Below are positions 29,113 to 37,300 of a stretch of DNA of 64,000 nt, piece by piece (the first letter of the stretch is position 1; each line of letters opens with the position of its first letter). Under the pieces are notes generated by a model. It had not been told where the DNA came from, searched no databases, and saw only the letters and a program-made list of their open reading frames with translations. Origin of the DNA: Aeromonas rivipollensis (GTDB lineage Bacteria; Pseudomonadota; Gammaproteobacteria; Enterobacterales; Aeromonadaceae); assembly GCF_010974825.1 (NCBI RefSeq), contig NZ_JAAILA010000012.1, forward strand, positions 1 through 64,000. Direction: 5' to 3'. The translations under genes and the position numbers were made by a program.

Positions 29113-30390
29113 TCATTCATGCAGGCGATCCAGCGGCTTATGGTTGGCACTCTCGTGGCGTTCGCTGTTGCCGGTGTGCAGGTATTTGGAGGTGGTGTCT
29201 ATGCTGTCGTGTCCCGCGTCTGCCTGTACGTGTGACAGTGGCCGGCCATGCAGGTTGATGTCGTGGGTGATGCCGGTATGGCGGATGGAGTGCGGCGTCA
29301 GGGTACGCATCTCGGCGGCATCCTGGGCAAAGCCATCTTGCTCGGCCAGGCTGGCCGCTTGCTCGAAGACCGCCATCACCAGATCCCGCAGTTGGCGGAT
29401 GCCGAGATTGGCATTGAGCTCGCCTTGCTCCCGGCCATGGGCCGCCGCCCTGTGGCGCACGAAGAGCGGCGTCTGTTCGCCCGGGGCTGGCAGCGGCGAG
29501 AGCCCAAGAAAGGTACGATAACGTGCCAAGGCATCCAGCAGCGCCTGGGAGACGGCCACGGTACGGCGTTTGCCGCCCTTGCTGCGTGGAATGTCATAGC
29601 CCCAGACCCCAGTCTTGCTGTCGCGGCGAAACTGGCTCATGACGGGGCTGAAGCCCGGTCTGGCCGCCACCTCGGAGATACGCAGATAACAGGCGTACAT
29701 GAGGCAGATGAGAAAACGGCTGCGCTCATGCTGGGCCGGGCATTCGGTTGCCAGCCGCTCGGCAGCCTGCATCACATAGGACCATTGCAATTCGGTAAAG
29801 GACTGGGCCTCTTCACCGACATCCTGGCTGTCTGGCCGTTTCACCCGTTGCAGCAGGAGTGCCGGATTGCGGTCCATGTACTCCTCCTGGATCAGGAACT
29901 GGAAGAAGGCCGACAGTATGGCGAGCTTGGTCTTCATCGCCTGCTCGCTCAGACGGTATGGCAGCTCGCGGCCCAGTTCCCGCTTGCCGAGAAACGGTCG
30001 CCACAAGGGGTTGGGCAACCGCTCTCCCCACTCCTTGTCGAGCACGAACTGGGCCACGTTTCGGTATGCGATAAGCCCTTGTGGCGGAGCCTGGCAGTAG
30101 TCGAGGTAGCGCATCATGATGCGCCTGGTGAGATCCTTGGGGCTGATGGCCACCTCGCAGAAACACCAATGCAGGAAGGTGGTCAGCTCGCTGCGGTAGG
30201 TCTTGTAGTTGTTCTCGCTGTGGCGTTGCTCCAGCAGCCAGTCGACGGCCAGCTCATAGACGAGGCCGGCATCGGGTACATTGCCCAGGCTGAGAGTGGC
30301 CAGATACTGGTTGACCTGGGGATTGCCCGCCTCCAGATGGAGCAGATTATCGAACAACGGCATGGCGGGTGGCAGTGACGGATGAGTCAT
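29113..30390 (-). CDS. Tyrosine recombinase (integrase), dif-adjacent
   Basis: 425 residues from MTHPSLPP. A core-binding helical domain is about residues 35-175 and the catalytic domain about 195-410. All active-site residues are present: R237 (YLRISEV), K271 or K274 (SKGGKRR), H367 and R370 (HSIRH), H394 (AGHDSID) and nucleophile Y403 (TSKYLH). The frame is open 47 codons further upstream, but that would place an upstream inverted repeat inside the gene, so the later start is preferred; no strong ribosome site is seen. It ends 94 bases from dif. It is not obviously XerC or XerD, and its site is unknown. Confidence 0.88.
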   Translation of the reverse strand: MTHPSLPPAMPLFDNLLHLEAGNPQVNQYLATLSLGNVPDAGLVYELAVDWLLEQRHSENNYKTYRSELTTFLHWCFCEVAISPKDLTRRIMMRYLDYCQAPPQGLIAYRNVAQFVLDKEWGERLPNPLWRPFLGKRELGRELPYRLSEQAMKTKLAILSAFFQFLIQEEYMDRNPALLLQRVKRPDSQDVGEEAQSFTELQWSYVMQAAERLATECPAQHERSRFLICLMYACYLRISEVAARPGFSPVMSQFRRDSKTGVWGYDIPRSKGGKRRTVAVSQALLDALARYRTFLGLSPLPAPGEQTPLFVRHRAAAHGREQGELNANLGIRQLRDLVMAVFEQAASLAEQDGFAQDAAEMRTLTPHSIRHTGITHDINLHGRPLSHVQADAGHDSIDTTSKYLHTGNSERHESANHKPLDRLHE

Positions 30391-30440
30391 GATGGTGCTT
30401 GTGAGTCTTGTTGAGTGAAGCTGGCTCGGCGCCGCGCAAT

Positions 30441-30474
30441 CCTGATGCCGATAAATGGGGTTATCGGCATCAGG
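30441..30474. repeat. Perfect inverted repeat upstream of the first recombinase gene
   Basis: 14-bp arms, CCTGATGCCGATAA and its complement, flank the 6-base centre ATGGGG. The inner CGATAA-N6-TTATCG matches the repeat upstream of the second recombinase gene. Geometry is that of a Xer-type core site; it could equally be an operator. Confidence 0.85.
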
Positions 30475-30678
30475 GGATGCCAGATGGCCCGGGGATGAGT
30501 CGTCAAGGCTTCCCTGGCGGACCGCGGACACTATGGTATATGGTGTTTATTCAATGACTATGCAGTCTTGTTGGAAATTTCTCGGGGTAAATAGCGACAA
30601 AAATGACTGAAAATGGACTCTTATTGAATATTGTGGGGCGGAAGCCAGGGTTGGACGCCCTGCCCCGCCCTTATTCTG

Positions 30679-30984
30679 TCAGGCCACGCTCTTGAGGGAT
30701 TTTCCCTTGGGCTTCTCGGTATCCACCTTCTCTTCCTTGGGGCTGATCCCCTGCCCCTTGCCACCGCGCAGCACGTTTTGCAGCAGATCCCGCTGCTCGG
30801 CCAGGTAAAAGGCGAGGCTCTCCTGCTGCTCGGGTGCCAGCTGAACCGGTGCCCCGGCCAGCAGCGTCATCAGTTCATCGGCGGTATCCAGCAGCTTGTC
30901 ATAGGCATCCGCCTCTTTCTTGCTGGTAAAGGTCATCTTCTCCACTCCCCCACGCACGACAACATACTTGATCTCAACGGCCAT
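30679..30984 (-). CDS. yebG: SOS-induced protein YebG
   Basis: 101-residue protein matching E. coli YebG through MAVEIKYVVVRGGVEKMTFT, SKKEADAYDKLLDTADEL and a LAEQRDLLQNVL segment, then a variable lysine-rich tail. Its function is unknown, but it is a LexA-regulated gene in E. coli. The start has a strong AAGGAGGA ribosome site. A LexA-like box lies 36 bases upstream. Here it sits between a recombinase gene and letA, whereas in E. coli it is near purT. Confidence 0.93.
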   Translation of the reverse strand: MAVEIKYVVVRGGVEKMTFTSKKEADAYDKLLDTADELMTLLAGAPVQLAPEQQESLAFYLAEQRDLLQNVLRGGKGQGISPKEEKVDTEKPKGKSLKSVA

Positions 30985-31019
30985 AGTGGCGTCCTCCTTA
31001 TGATAGTGACTGCAAGTAT

Positions 31020-31035
31020 ATGTATGAATATACAG
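31020..31035 (-). promoter_or_regulatory. LexA box of yebG
   Basis: Minus strand reads CTGTATATTCATACAT, close to the SOS consensus CTG-N10-CAG with the usual alternating TA core; only the last triplet departs (CAT). Confidence 0.75.
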
Positions 31036-31240
31036 TGTTGCAAATAACACTCGGGATCCGCCACCGCGCCCATCACTGCATCATCTCCCCCTGGTCCGGC
31101 AACCGTGTTCAGTGTTTCTCTCTATGGCCCAGCGGGTTGCCCGGCCAGGCTATCTTTTCTTGGTCAGAGGTTTCGCTCCGGCAAGACAGCGAGGGCGTTT
31201 TAGGGTAAATTTTATCAATTCCTTCAACAGGTTGAATCGT

Positions 31241-31885
31241 ATGTCGGATCCCCACTCCGTGATCGTCTGCCCGGCGTGTGACTTGCTGATCGAACGCAAG
31301 CTGCTGCCCCTGCGTCGTCACGCCCATTGTCCGCGCTGTCACCAGCATCTCTATGGGCGCTATGCTTTTCGTCCTTCCCAGCTGATGGCCCTCACCATCA
31401 CCGGCTTCCTGCTGCTCCCTTCCGCCTTCTTCGAACCCCTGCTCTACCTGCGCCTGGCCGGGGTCAACTCCGATGCCAACCTGCTCAAAGGCATCCTGAT
31501 GCTGTTTGAGGAGGGGGAACTCTGGGTGGCGAGCCTGGTGCTCTGGTGCGCCGTGCTGGCGCCGGCGGGGTTGCTGCTCGGCATCTTTGCGCTTGCCTCC
31601 GGCCTTGCCAAGCGCTGGCACATGCTGGCCCCGACGCTCAAGGCCGTGGAGGTGTTCCGGCACTGGGCCATGCTGGAGGTCTACATCGTCAGCCTGATGG
31701 TCGCCCTGTTCAAGCTCATCGACATCGCCGACGTGCGTCTGGGGGGCGGTCTGCTTAGCCTGGGGATATTGATGCTGCTCAACATGACGCTGCTCATTCT
31801 CTTCGACCCCGCCCCCTACTGGGAGCGGATACCGCTGCACAACGCCTCGCAGGAGCCGGATCATGATACCGACCAGCGCCCGTGA
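31241..31885 (+). CDS. letA: PqiA-domain membrane protein, LetA N-terminal half
   Basis: 214-residue inner-membrane protein. The zinc-ribbon-like motif CPACD...CPRCHQ at the N-terminus precedes about four transmembrane helices. It corresponds to the first half of E. coli LetA (YebS), the inner-membrane partner of the LetB lipid-transport bridge. Unlike E. coli, the second half is a separate gene that overlaps this one by 23 bases. Start at MSDPHSVIV. Neighbours letB and rsmF confirm the locus. Confidence 0.88.
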   Translation: MSDPHSVIVCPACDLLIERKLLPLRRHAHCPRCHQHLYGRYAFRPSQLMALTITGFLLLPSAFFEPLLYLRLAGVNSDANLLKGILMLFEEGELWVASLVLWCAVLAPAGLLLGIFALASGLAKRWHMLAPTLKAVEVFRHWAMLEVYIVSLMVALFKLIDIADVRLGGGLLSLGILMLLNMTLLILFDPAPYWERIPLHNASQEPDHDTDQRP

Positions 31886-32471
31886 ACTCGGGCTCTGCCG
31901 CTGCCACACCTGCGGCCTGCTGGTGCGCTACCAAAGTGCCATGAGCTGCCCTCGCTGCCACAGCCCCCTGCAGATGCGGATACCCCGTTCGCTCGCCTGG
32001 TCATGGGGCCTGCTGGCGCTCGCCACCTTCATGCTGCTGCCCGCCAATCTGCTGCCCATCACCCACTTCTACAACAAGGGATTACTGCAGTCCGATACCA
32101 TTTTCAGCGGTATCATGGCGCTCTATCGCAGCAAGATGTCGGGCATCGCCACCATAGTGCTGACCGCGAGCATCATAGTCCCCATCGGCAAGATACTGGG
32201 GCTGGGCTGGATCTGCTGGCAGTTGCAGCGCAGCAAGCCGGTGCGGCGCAAGCGTCAGCTCATCATGTATCGCATCATCGATTTCATCGGTCGCTGGTCC
32301 ATGCTGGACCTGTTCGTGATCTCGCTGATGGTGGCCCTGGTGGATCGCGGTGTCTTGCTCAACGTGCGGGCCGGGCCAGGGGCAACCGCCTTCGCCGGCG
32401 TGGTGATCCTCACCATGATGTCGGCCCGGATGCTCGACACCCGTCTGCTGTGGGACAAGGCGGCCCGTTAA
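31863..32471 (+). CDS. PqiA-domain membrane protein, LetA C-terminal half
   Basis: 202-residue inner-membrane protein with its own zinc-ribbon motif (CRCHTC...CPRCHS) and about four helices. The conserved LLPANLLPITHF segment and DFIGRWSMLDLFVISLMVALV are typical of PqiA domains. It starts inside the end of the preceding gene with a good AGGAG site seven bases upstream. The two polypeptides together equal E. coli LetA and probably form one unit with LetB. Split forms are common in Vibrio relatives (from memory). Confidence 0.88.
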   Translation: MIPTSARELGLCRCHTCGLLVRYQSAMSCPRCHSPLQMRIPRSLAWSWGLLALATFMLLPANLLPITHFYNKGLLQSDTIFSGIMALYRSKMSGIATIVLTASIIVPIGKILGLGWICWQLQRSKPVRRKRQLIMYRIIDFIGRWSMLDLFVISLMVALVDRGVLLNVRAGPGATAFAGVVILTMMSARMLDTRLLWDKAAR

Positions 32472-32526
32472 TGCATTTTTTCTGTATCGGATGTGCTGTG
32501 CATCACAGCCAATTTAAGGAGTCGCT

Positions 32527-35079
32527 ATGATCGGGGCTGAACCCGTCATTGAGAAACATCGCTGGTTATCCCCAGTCTGGTTGTTGCCCTTCATCGCCCT
32601 CTTGCTGGCGGGTGGTTTCATCTACCAGCAGTGGACGAGCAGCGGTCAACTCATTCGCATCAACTTTGCCCAGGGCAACGGCATCTTGCCGGGCAAGACC
32701 CAACTGCGTTATCAGGGGGTGGCCATAGGGGTGGTCCAGGATCTGGAGCTGGCACAGGACGGTCGCAAGATAGCCGTGCTCGCCAAGGTCGACAGCCGCG
32801 CCCGCCCGCTCATTCGCAAGGGCTCAGACTTCTGGCTGGTGAGCCCCAAGGCCTCCCTCACCGAGATCTCGGGTCTAGATACCCTGGTCTCCGGCAACTA
32901 CATCAATCTGCAACCCGGTCGGGACAACAACCCACTGGAGGACGAGTTCGATGCCCTGGACGGTCCTCCCCCCGGCTACCAGGCCCAGGGGCGCACCCTG
33001 CACCTGACCGCCGACTCTCTGGGGTCGGTCGGCATAGGTGCCAGGATCTACTTCCGCGGGCTCGAGGTCGGCAGCGTCATCAATACCCGCCTGGGAGAGG
33101 ATAACCAGAATGTGATCCTGGATCTGGTGATAGAGCCGCGCTTCGAGCACCTGGTCAAGGTGGATACCCGCTTCTGGAATATCAGCGGCATCAAGGGCTC
33201 CTTCAGCCTGGCCGGTGTCAGCGTGGAGGCTGGCAGCCTCACCTCAATATTGAGCGGCGGCATAGCGTTCGACTCCCCCAAGGAGTCGCCCGTCGCGCAG
33301 AAGGGGCTCAATTTCACCCTCTATAAAGGGCTGGCCGAGGCGGCCCGGGGCGAGCGCATCAGCATCCAGGCGGGAGATCTGCCAGTCAAGGAAGGCATGC
33401 CCATCCTCTATGAAGGGATAGAGATTGGCAGGATAGACCCCATTCGCCTGACCGAGCAAGGCCGGGTCGTCACGGCGCTGATCAACCCCGAGCAGGCATT
33501 TCGAATGACCGGCAAGAGTCGTCTGGTCTGGGAGACTGTCTCCCTCTCCCCCACCGGGGTCAAGCACGCGGATCGCCTGCTGGCCGGACCGGCCATTCGT
33601 CTCGACTATGTGGCAGGTGAAAAGGTCAGCACCATGGCGCTGGCGAGCCAGGAGCAGCGCGATGGCATCAAGCTGACCCTGCAGGCGGACGATCTGGCCG
33701 GCTTGAACGAGGGCGCCCCGCTCTGGTTCAAGGGGTTGCAGATAGGCCAGCTGGGGGCGCTGACCCTGGATGGCAGCGGCAATGCCAGCGTCAGTCTGGT
33801 GGTGAACGAGGGTTATCAGCACCTGCTGAAGCGGGCCCGTTTCTATCGCGCCTCCCCCTTGCAGGTGCAGGCCGATCTGAGCGGCCTCAAGGTGGAGACC
33901 AGCCCGGCGAGTGCCTGGCTGGCAGGTGGGGTCAAGCTGGTCCAGGCCACCGGGGGGGAGCGTATCGACCGCCTCTACCCCAGCCAGGAGCTGGCCCTGC
34001 TCGGCAGCCGTGATGCAAGACCCGAGCACTGGACACTGCGCGCCGAGCAAGCGGATGGGATAGGCGTAGGCTCCCCCGTCCTCTATCTGGGGCTGGAAGC
34101 GGGCAAGGTCAAGGCGTTGAAAGCCGAGGAGCGCGGGGTGGCCATCACCCTGGAGATAGACGCCGTCTACGCCCCCCTGCTCAAGCAGCAGCCCCAGTTC
34201 TGGAAGAAGGCGGCCATCGACGGCAAGATCCGGCTCGACGGGGTGCAGGTCAAGATGGGCAACCTCGCCACCCTGCTTCGCGGCGCCATCGAATTTGACC
34301 GGCTCGGCACCGGCCGCAGCAGTCATCAGCTGTTTGACAGCAAGGAGCAGGCCAGCACCCAGGTGCGCACCCTGACCCTGACCGCCGACAGCAACCCCGG
34401 GCTCGGGGTGGGCAGCCCCATCCGTTATCGCGGGGTGGACATCGGCAAGGTGGAGCAGATTGAACTGGATCCCACCCTGGGTCAGGTGAGCTTCAGGGCC
34501 GAGCTGGATGGGCAGTACGCCGCCCGTTTCCTGCAGAGCGGAGCGCGCTACACCCTGGTGCAGGCCAAGCTCGGGCTGGGGGGCGTCTCCCACCTCGACA
34601 CCCTGATCAAGGGCGCCTTCGTGGAGGCAAGCCCGGGCCAGGGCGCGGGCAAGGAGCGCTTCCCCCTGAGCCAGAGCACCCCCATCGGATTGGCCCTGAC
34701 CCTCAAGAGCCCCTCCGTCAGCGGCATCAGCGTCGGCAGCCCCCTGCTGTTTCGCAAGATGGTGGTGGGTAGCGTCAGCGGGGTGGCGCTGGCCCGGGAT
34801 GGCAGCGAGGTGCTGATCGAGGTGAACGTCGCTCAGGAATACGCCCACCTGGTGCGCGCCAACAGCCGCTTCTGGAACGTGTCCGGGGTCAAGGCCGACA
34901 TCGGCCTGACCGGCGGCACCATAGAGGTGGAAACCGTGCAGAGTCTGCTGACCGGCGGCATCGCCTTCAACACCCCGGATCGGGAGATGGGGCCGACCGT
35001 CAAGGCCGGCCACCACTACCCGCTCTATGGCAAGGCGGAGAAGGAGTGGCTGGAGTGGAGCCCCCGCATCCAGCCCTGA
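32527..35079 (+). CDS. letB: Intermembrane lipid transport protein LetB (seven MCE domains)
   Basis: 850-residue protein with an N-terminal transmembrane anchor (WLLPFIALLLAGGFIY) and seven MCE repeats, each with a G.P(V/I).Y(R)G...G type motif: LPGKTQLRYQGVAIG, IGARIYFRGLEVG, KEGMPILYEGIEIG, NEGAPLWFKGLQIG, GVGSPVLYLGLEAG, GVGSPIRYRGVDIG and SVGSPLLFRKMVVG. In E. coli, LetB (YebT, 877 residues) forms a seven-ring tube across the periplasm that carries phospholipids. A strong AAGGAG site precedes the ATG. Confidence 0.96.
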   Translation: MIGAEPVIEKHRWLSPVWLLPFIALLLAGGFIYQQWTSSGQLIRINFAQGNGILPGKTQLRYQGVAIGVVQDLELAQDGRKIAVLAKVDSRARPLIRKGSDFWLVSPKASLTEISGLDTLVSGNYINLQPGRDNNPLEDEFDALDGPPPGYQAQGRTLHLTADSLGSVGIGARIYFRGLEVGSVINTRLGEDNQNVILDLVIEPRFEHLVKVDTRFWNISGIKGSFSLAGVSVEAGSLTSILSGGIAFDSPKESPVAQKGLNFTLYKGLAEAARGERISIQAGDLPVKEGMPILYEGIEIGRIDPIRLTEQGRVVTALINPEQAFRMTGKSRLVWETVSLSPTGVKHADRLLAGPAIRLDYVAGEKVSTMALASQEQRDGIKLTLQADDLAGLNEGAPLWFKGLQIGQLGALTLDGSGNASVSLVVNEGYQHLLKRARFYRASPLQVQADLSGLKVETSPASAWLAGGVKLVQATGGERIDRLYPSQELALLGSRDARPEHWTLRAEQADGIGVGSPVLYLGLEAGKVKALKAEERGVAITLEIDAVYAPLLKQQPQFWKKAAIDGKIRLDGVQVKMGNLATLLRGAIEFDRLGTGRSSHQLFDSKEQASTQVRTLTLTADSNPGLGVGSPIRYRGVDIGKVEQIELDPTLGQVSFRAELDGQYAARFLQSGARYTLVQAKLGLGGVSHLDTLIKGAFVEASPGQGAGKERFPLSQSTPIGLALTLKSPSVSGISVGSPLLFRKMVVGSVSGVALARDGSEVLIEVNVAQEYAHLVRANSRFWNVSGVKADIGLTGGTIEVETVQSLLTGGIAFNTPDREMGPTVKAGHHYPLYGKAEKEWLEWSPRIQP

Positions 35080-35101
35080 TGTTCCCCTGACCCTTTGACC
35101 C

Positions 35102-35133
35102 AAGCCCGGCCCAGCGCCGGGCTTGTTCGTTTT
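35102..35133 (+). terminator. Intrinsic terminator after letB
   Basis: AAGCCCGGC pairs with GCCGGGCTT around CCAG, with tail GTTCGTTTT. It lies in the frame open ahead of rsmF, supporting a later rsmF start. Confidence 0.75.
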
Positions 35134-35208
35134 GCCCATCGCCCATTCAGAATATTCCGACCCCTGTGGTACTATGTCGCCCCTCTTTTGGGTCAGCGAG
35201 ACGGCACT

Positions 35209-36639
35209 GTGCACGACAATACCTACCTTCCCGAACACTTCCTGCGTCATATCGCGGACATGATGCCGGCCCATCTCTCCATGGATGCGTTCGTGGCGAG
35301 CTGTCGGCGGCCGCTGCGGCGCAGCATCCGGGTCAACACCCTCAAGATCTCTGTGCCCGACTTCGTGACACGCATGGCGCCACTGGGCTGGCAGCTGGAT
35401 CCCGTGCCCTGGTGCGAGACCGGCTTCTGGCTGACCCGTGCCGACGAGAGCGTGCCCCTTGGCAACAGCGCCGAGCACTTGTGCGGCCTCTTCTACATCC
35501 AGGAAGCGAGCTCCATGCTGCCGGTGACGGCGCTCTTTGCCAGCGAGCGGATAAAGCACGATGGCATGCTGCTGGATGCGGCGGCGGCGCCCGGCTCAAA
35601 GACCACCCAGGTAGCGGCCCTGATGGACAACCAGGGCATGCTGGTCGCCAATGAGTTTTCCAGCAGCCGGCTCAAGGTGCTGAGCGCCAATATCCAGCGC
35701 TGTGGCGTGACCAATGTGGGCATGACCCATTTCGATGCCAAGGTATTTGGCCAGTGGTTGCCGGAAACCTTCGATGCCATCCTGCTCGATGCCCCCTGCT
35801 CGGGGGAAGGCACAGTACGCAAGGATGAAGATGCCCTGCGCAACTGGAGTCTCGAGAGCATCGAGGAGATTGCCGCTGTGCAACAAGGCCTGCTGGAGAG
35901 TGCCTTCCACGCCCTCAAACCCGGCGGCGTGCTGGTCTACTCCACCTGCACCCTGAGCCTGCAGGAGAACCAGACGGTCTGTCAGTCCCTGCGAGACAAG
36001 TTCGGCGACGCCCTGAGTGTCGACTCCCTGGCCGACCTCTTCCCCGGTGCCGAGCAGGCCTGTACCCCAGAGGGTTACCTGCATGTCTGGCCCCAGATCT
36101 TCGACAGCGAGGGCTTCTTCGTCGCCAGGATCAGCAAGCATCACTCAGTACCGAACACCATGTTCAAGCCGGGCAAGCTCGGCAAATTCCCCTTCTCCCC
36201 GCTGCCGGCGAAAGAAGCCGAGCCCATGTTGCACGAGATTGAGGCGAGCTTCGGGATAGTTCCGCGCGGCCAGCTGTGTGGCCGTAATGACGAGATCTGG
36301 CTCTTCCCTCACGCCTTTGAGCAGGTGCAGGGCAAGCTGCGCTTCGATCGCATCGGCATCAAGCTGGCGGAAACCTTCAAGAAGGGTTATCGCCTCACCC
36401 ATGAATGGGCGCTGGCTTACGGAAGTCTGGCCACCCGGGGATGTGTCGAGCTGGATGCCGCCAACGGGCGTGAATTCATGATGGGACGGGATGTCTGGCC
36501 CGAGCTGGCTCCGGGAACGGGGGAAGTGATCGTCCGCTATCAGGGACATCCGCTTGGAATGGGGAAATGGGTGGGGAGTCGCATCAAGAATGCCCTGCCC
36601 CGTGAGCTGGTGCGGGACAACAACTTGTTCAATGAGTGA
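35209..36639 (+). CDS. rsmF: 16S rRNA m5C1407 methyltransferase RsmF
   Basis: 476-residue SAM-dependent enzyme that methylates C1407 of 16S rRNA. The catalytic core shows CRRPLRRSIRVNTLKIS, AAAAPGSKTTQ and the two cysteines of m5C methyltransferases in DAPCSGEGTVRKD and STCTLS. The C-terminal region carries a PUA-like segment (VGSRIKNALPRELVRD). The GTG start (VHDNTYLPEHFL) was chosen to match homologues; the frame is open 38 codons upstream across a terminator hairpin. Follows letB as in E. coli. Confidence 0.95.
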   Translation: MHDNTYLPEHFLRHIADMMPAHLSMDAFVASCRRPLRRSIRVNTLKISVPDFVTRMAPLGWQLDPVPWCETGFWLTRADESVPLGNSAEHLCGLFYIQEASSMLPVTALFASERIKHDGMLLDAAAAPGSKTTQVAALMDNQGMLVANEFSSSRLKVLSANIQRCGVTNVGMTHFDAKVFGQWLPETFDAILLDAPCSGEGTVRKDEDALRNWSLESIEEIAAVQQGLLESAFHALKPGGVLVYSTCTLSLQENQTVCQSLRDKFGDALSVDSLADLFPGAEQACTPEGYLHVWPQIFDSEGFFVARISKHHSVPNTMFKPGKLGKFPFSPLPAKEAEPMLHEIEASFGIVPRGQLCGRNDEIWLFPHAFEQVQGKLRFDRIGIKLAETFKKGYRLTHEWALAYGSLATRGCVELDAANGREFMMGRDVWPELAPGTGEVIVRYQGHPLGMGKWVGSRIKNALPRELVRDNNLFNE

Positions 36640-36738
36640 GATGTCGGCGGCCATTTCAAGGACTGACACCTGTTCGAGTCTGGAAAACCCACACTCTGGT
36701 TGAACTTTTAGTCACTTCTTGAAATGCCTCGCGCCTTG

Positions 36739-36749
36739 TCTAAGCTTAA
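36739..36749 (+). promoter_or_regulatory. Sigma-S type extended -10 for sdsR
   Basis: TCTAAGCTTAA matches the sigma-S consensus KCTAYRCTTAA in 10 of 11 positions, just before the predicted 5' end of the SdsR RNA. Confidence 0.75.
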
Positions 36750-36836
36750 GGCAATCCGCATATCAATTAGCGCACGGCTCTGCAAGGAGCCAATTCCCCT
36801 ATGCCAGGTACAAGGAATTCGTACCTGGCTTTTTTT
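36750..36836 (+). ncRNA. sdsR: Small regulatory RNA SdsR (RyeB/SraC)
   Basis: About 87 nucleotides. The conserved core TTAGCGCACGGCTCT, the stem closing with GGAGCC, and AATTCCC match E. coli SdsR (TTTAGCGCACGGCTCT...AGAGCCATTTCCC). A terminator stem, GCCAGGTAC with GTACCTGGC and seven T, ends it. SdsR is an Hfq-dependent, sigma-S controlled RNA abundant in stationary phase. It lies just downstream of rsmF; in E. coli it is also in the letAB-rsmF neighbourhood. Confidence 0.88.
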
Positions 36837-36851
36837 ATGTCCCCTCGCCGG

Positions 36852-37109
36852 CTATTCGCCGATCTCTACGAGCGCTTTCTCCGGGTGCCCCTGGGGTACC
36901 AGCTCGTGCTGATAGAGCAAGTCGATCGCCTGCTCGATGAGGGAGGCCTGGTTGTCTTCCAGATGCTGACCGAGCTCCTGCAACCGCTCGGCGTGGCGAT
37001 TGCTGATCCAGCATTGCAGCCTGCTGTGGGTTTCCTGCTTGCGTTTCACGTGTTGGCGTTGCCGCTCGGCATTGTCTTGCACCACATTCATCTTCATTTC
37101 CTGGCTCAT
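36852..37109 (-). CDS. Small protein with possible ribbon-helix-helix fold
   Basis: 85 residues. Very polar N-terminus (NAERQRQHVKRKQETHSRL), then CWISNRHAERLQELGQHL and EDNQASLIEQAIDLLYQHEL, a strand-helix-helix pattern like small ribbon-helix-helix DNA-binding proteins; the tail is acidic. AAGG lies five bases before the ATG. It lies between sdsR (convergent, 15 bases away) and a dif-like site and recombinase gene. No terminator follows on its strand, so its transcript would run antisense through sdsR. A regulator role is inference from fold pattern only. Confidence 0.65.
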   Translation of the reverse strand: MSQEMKMNVVQDNAERQRQHVKRKQETHSRLQCWISNRHAERLQELGQHLEDNQASLIEQAIDLLYQHELVPQGHPEKALVEIGE

Positions 37110-37144
37110 ACGACCTTGCTAACTAAGAGAGTGGAACTTGTTAT

Positions 37145-37202
37145 CTCTCACCCTCTGCTAGACCAGGGGCGCCGGAATGACACTCCCCTGTAGGGGTGAG
37201 AG
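37145..37202 (-). promoter_or_regulatory. Structured leader upstream of the small ribbon-helix-helix gene
   Basis: Nested inverted repeats: outer CTCTCACCC with GGGTGAGAG, inner CAGGGG with CCCCTG. It starts 36 bases upstream of the gene start and could fold in either strand's RNA. No known RNA class recognised. Confidence 0.5.
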
Positions 37203-37300
37203 CCGCCGTCTGTGCCAGGCTCTTTTCCCTTCATGGTACTGACGCTTCACCGGCACTGCTTCGGAGGGCGATAAATATATCATCAAATCAATCAGATGGT

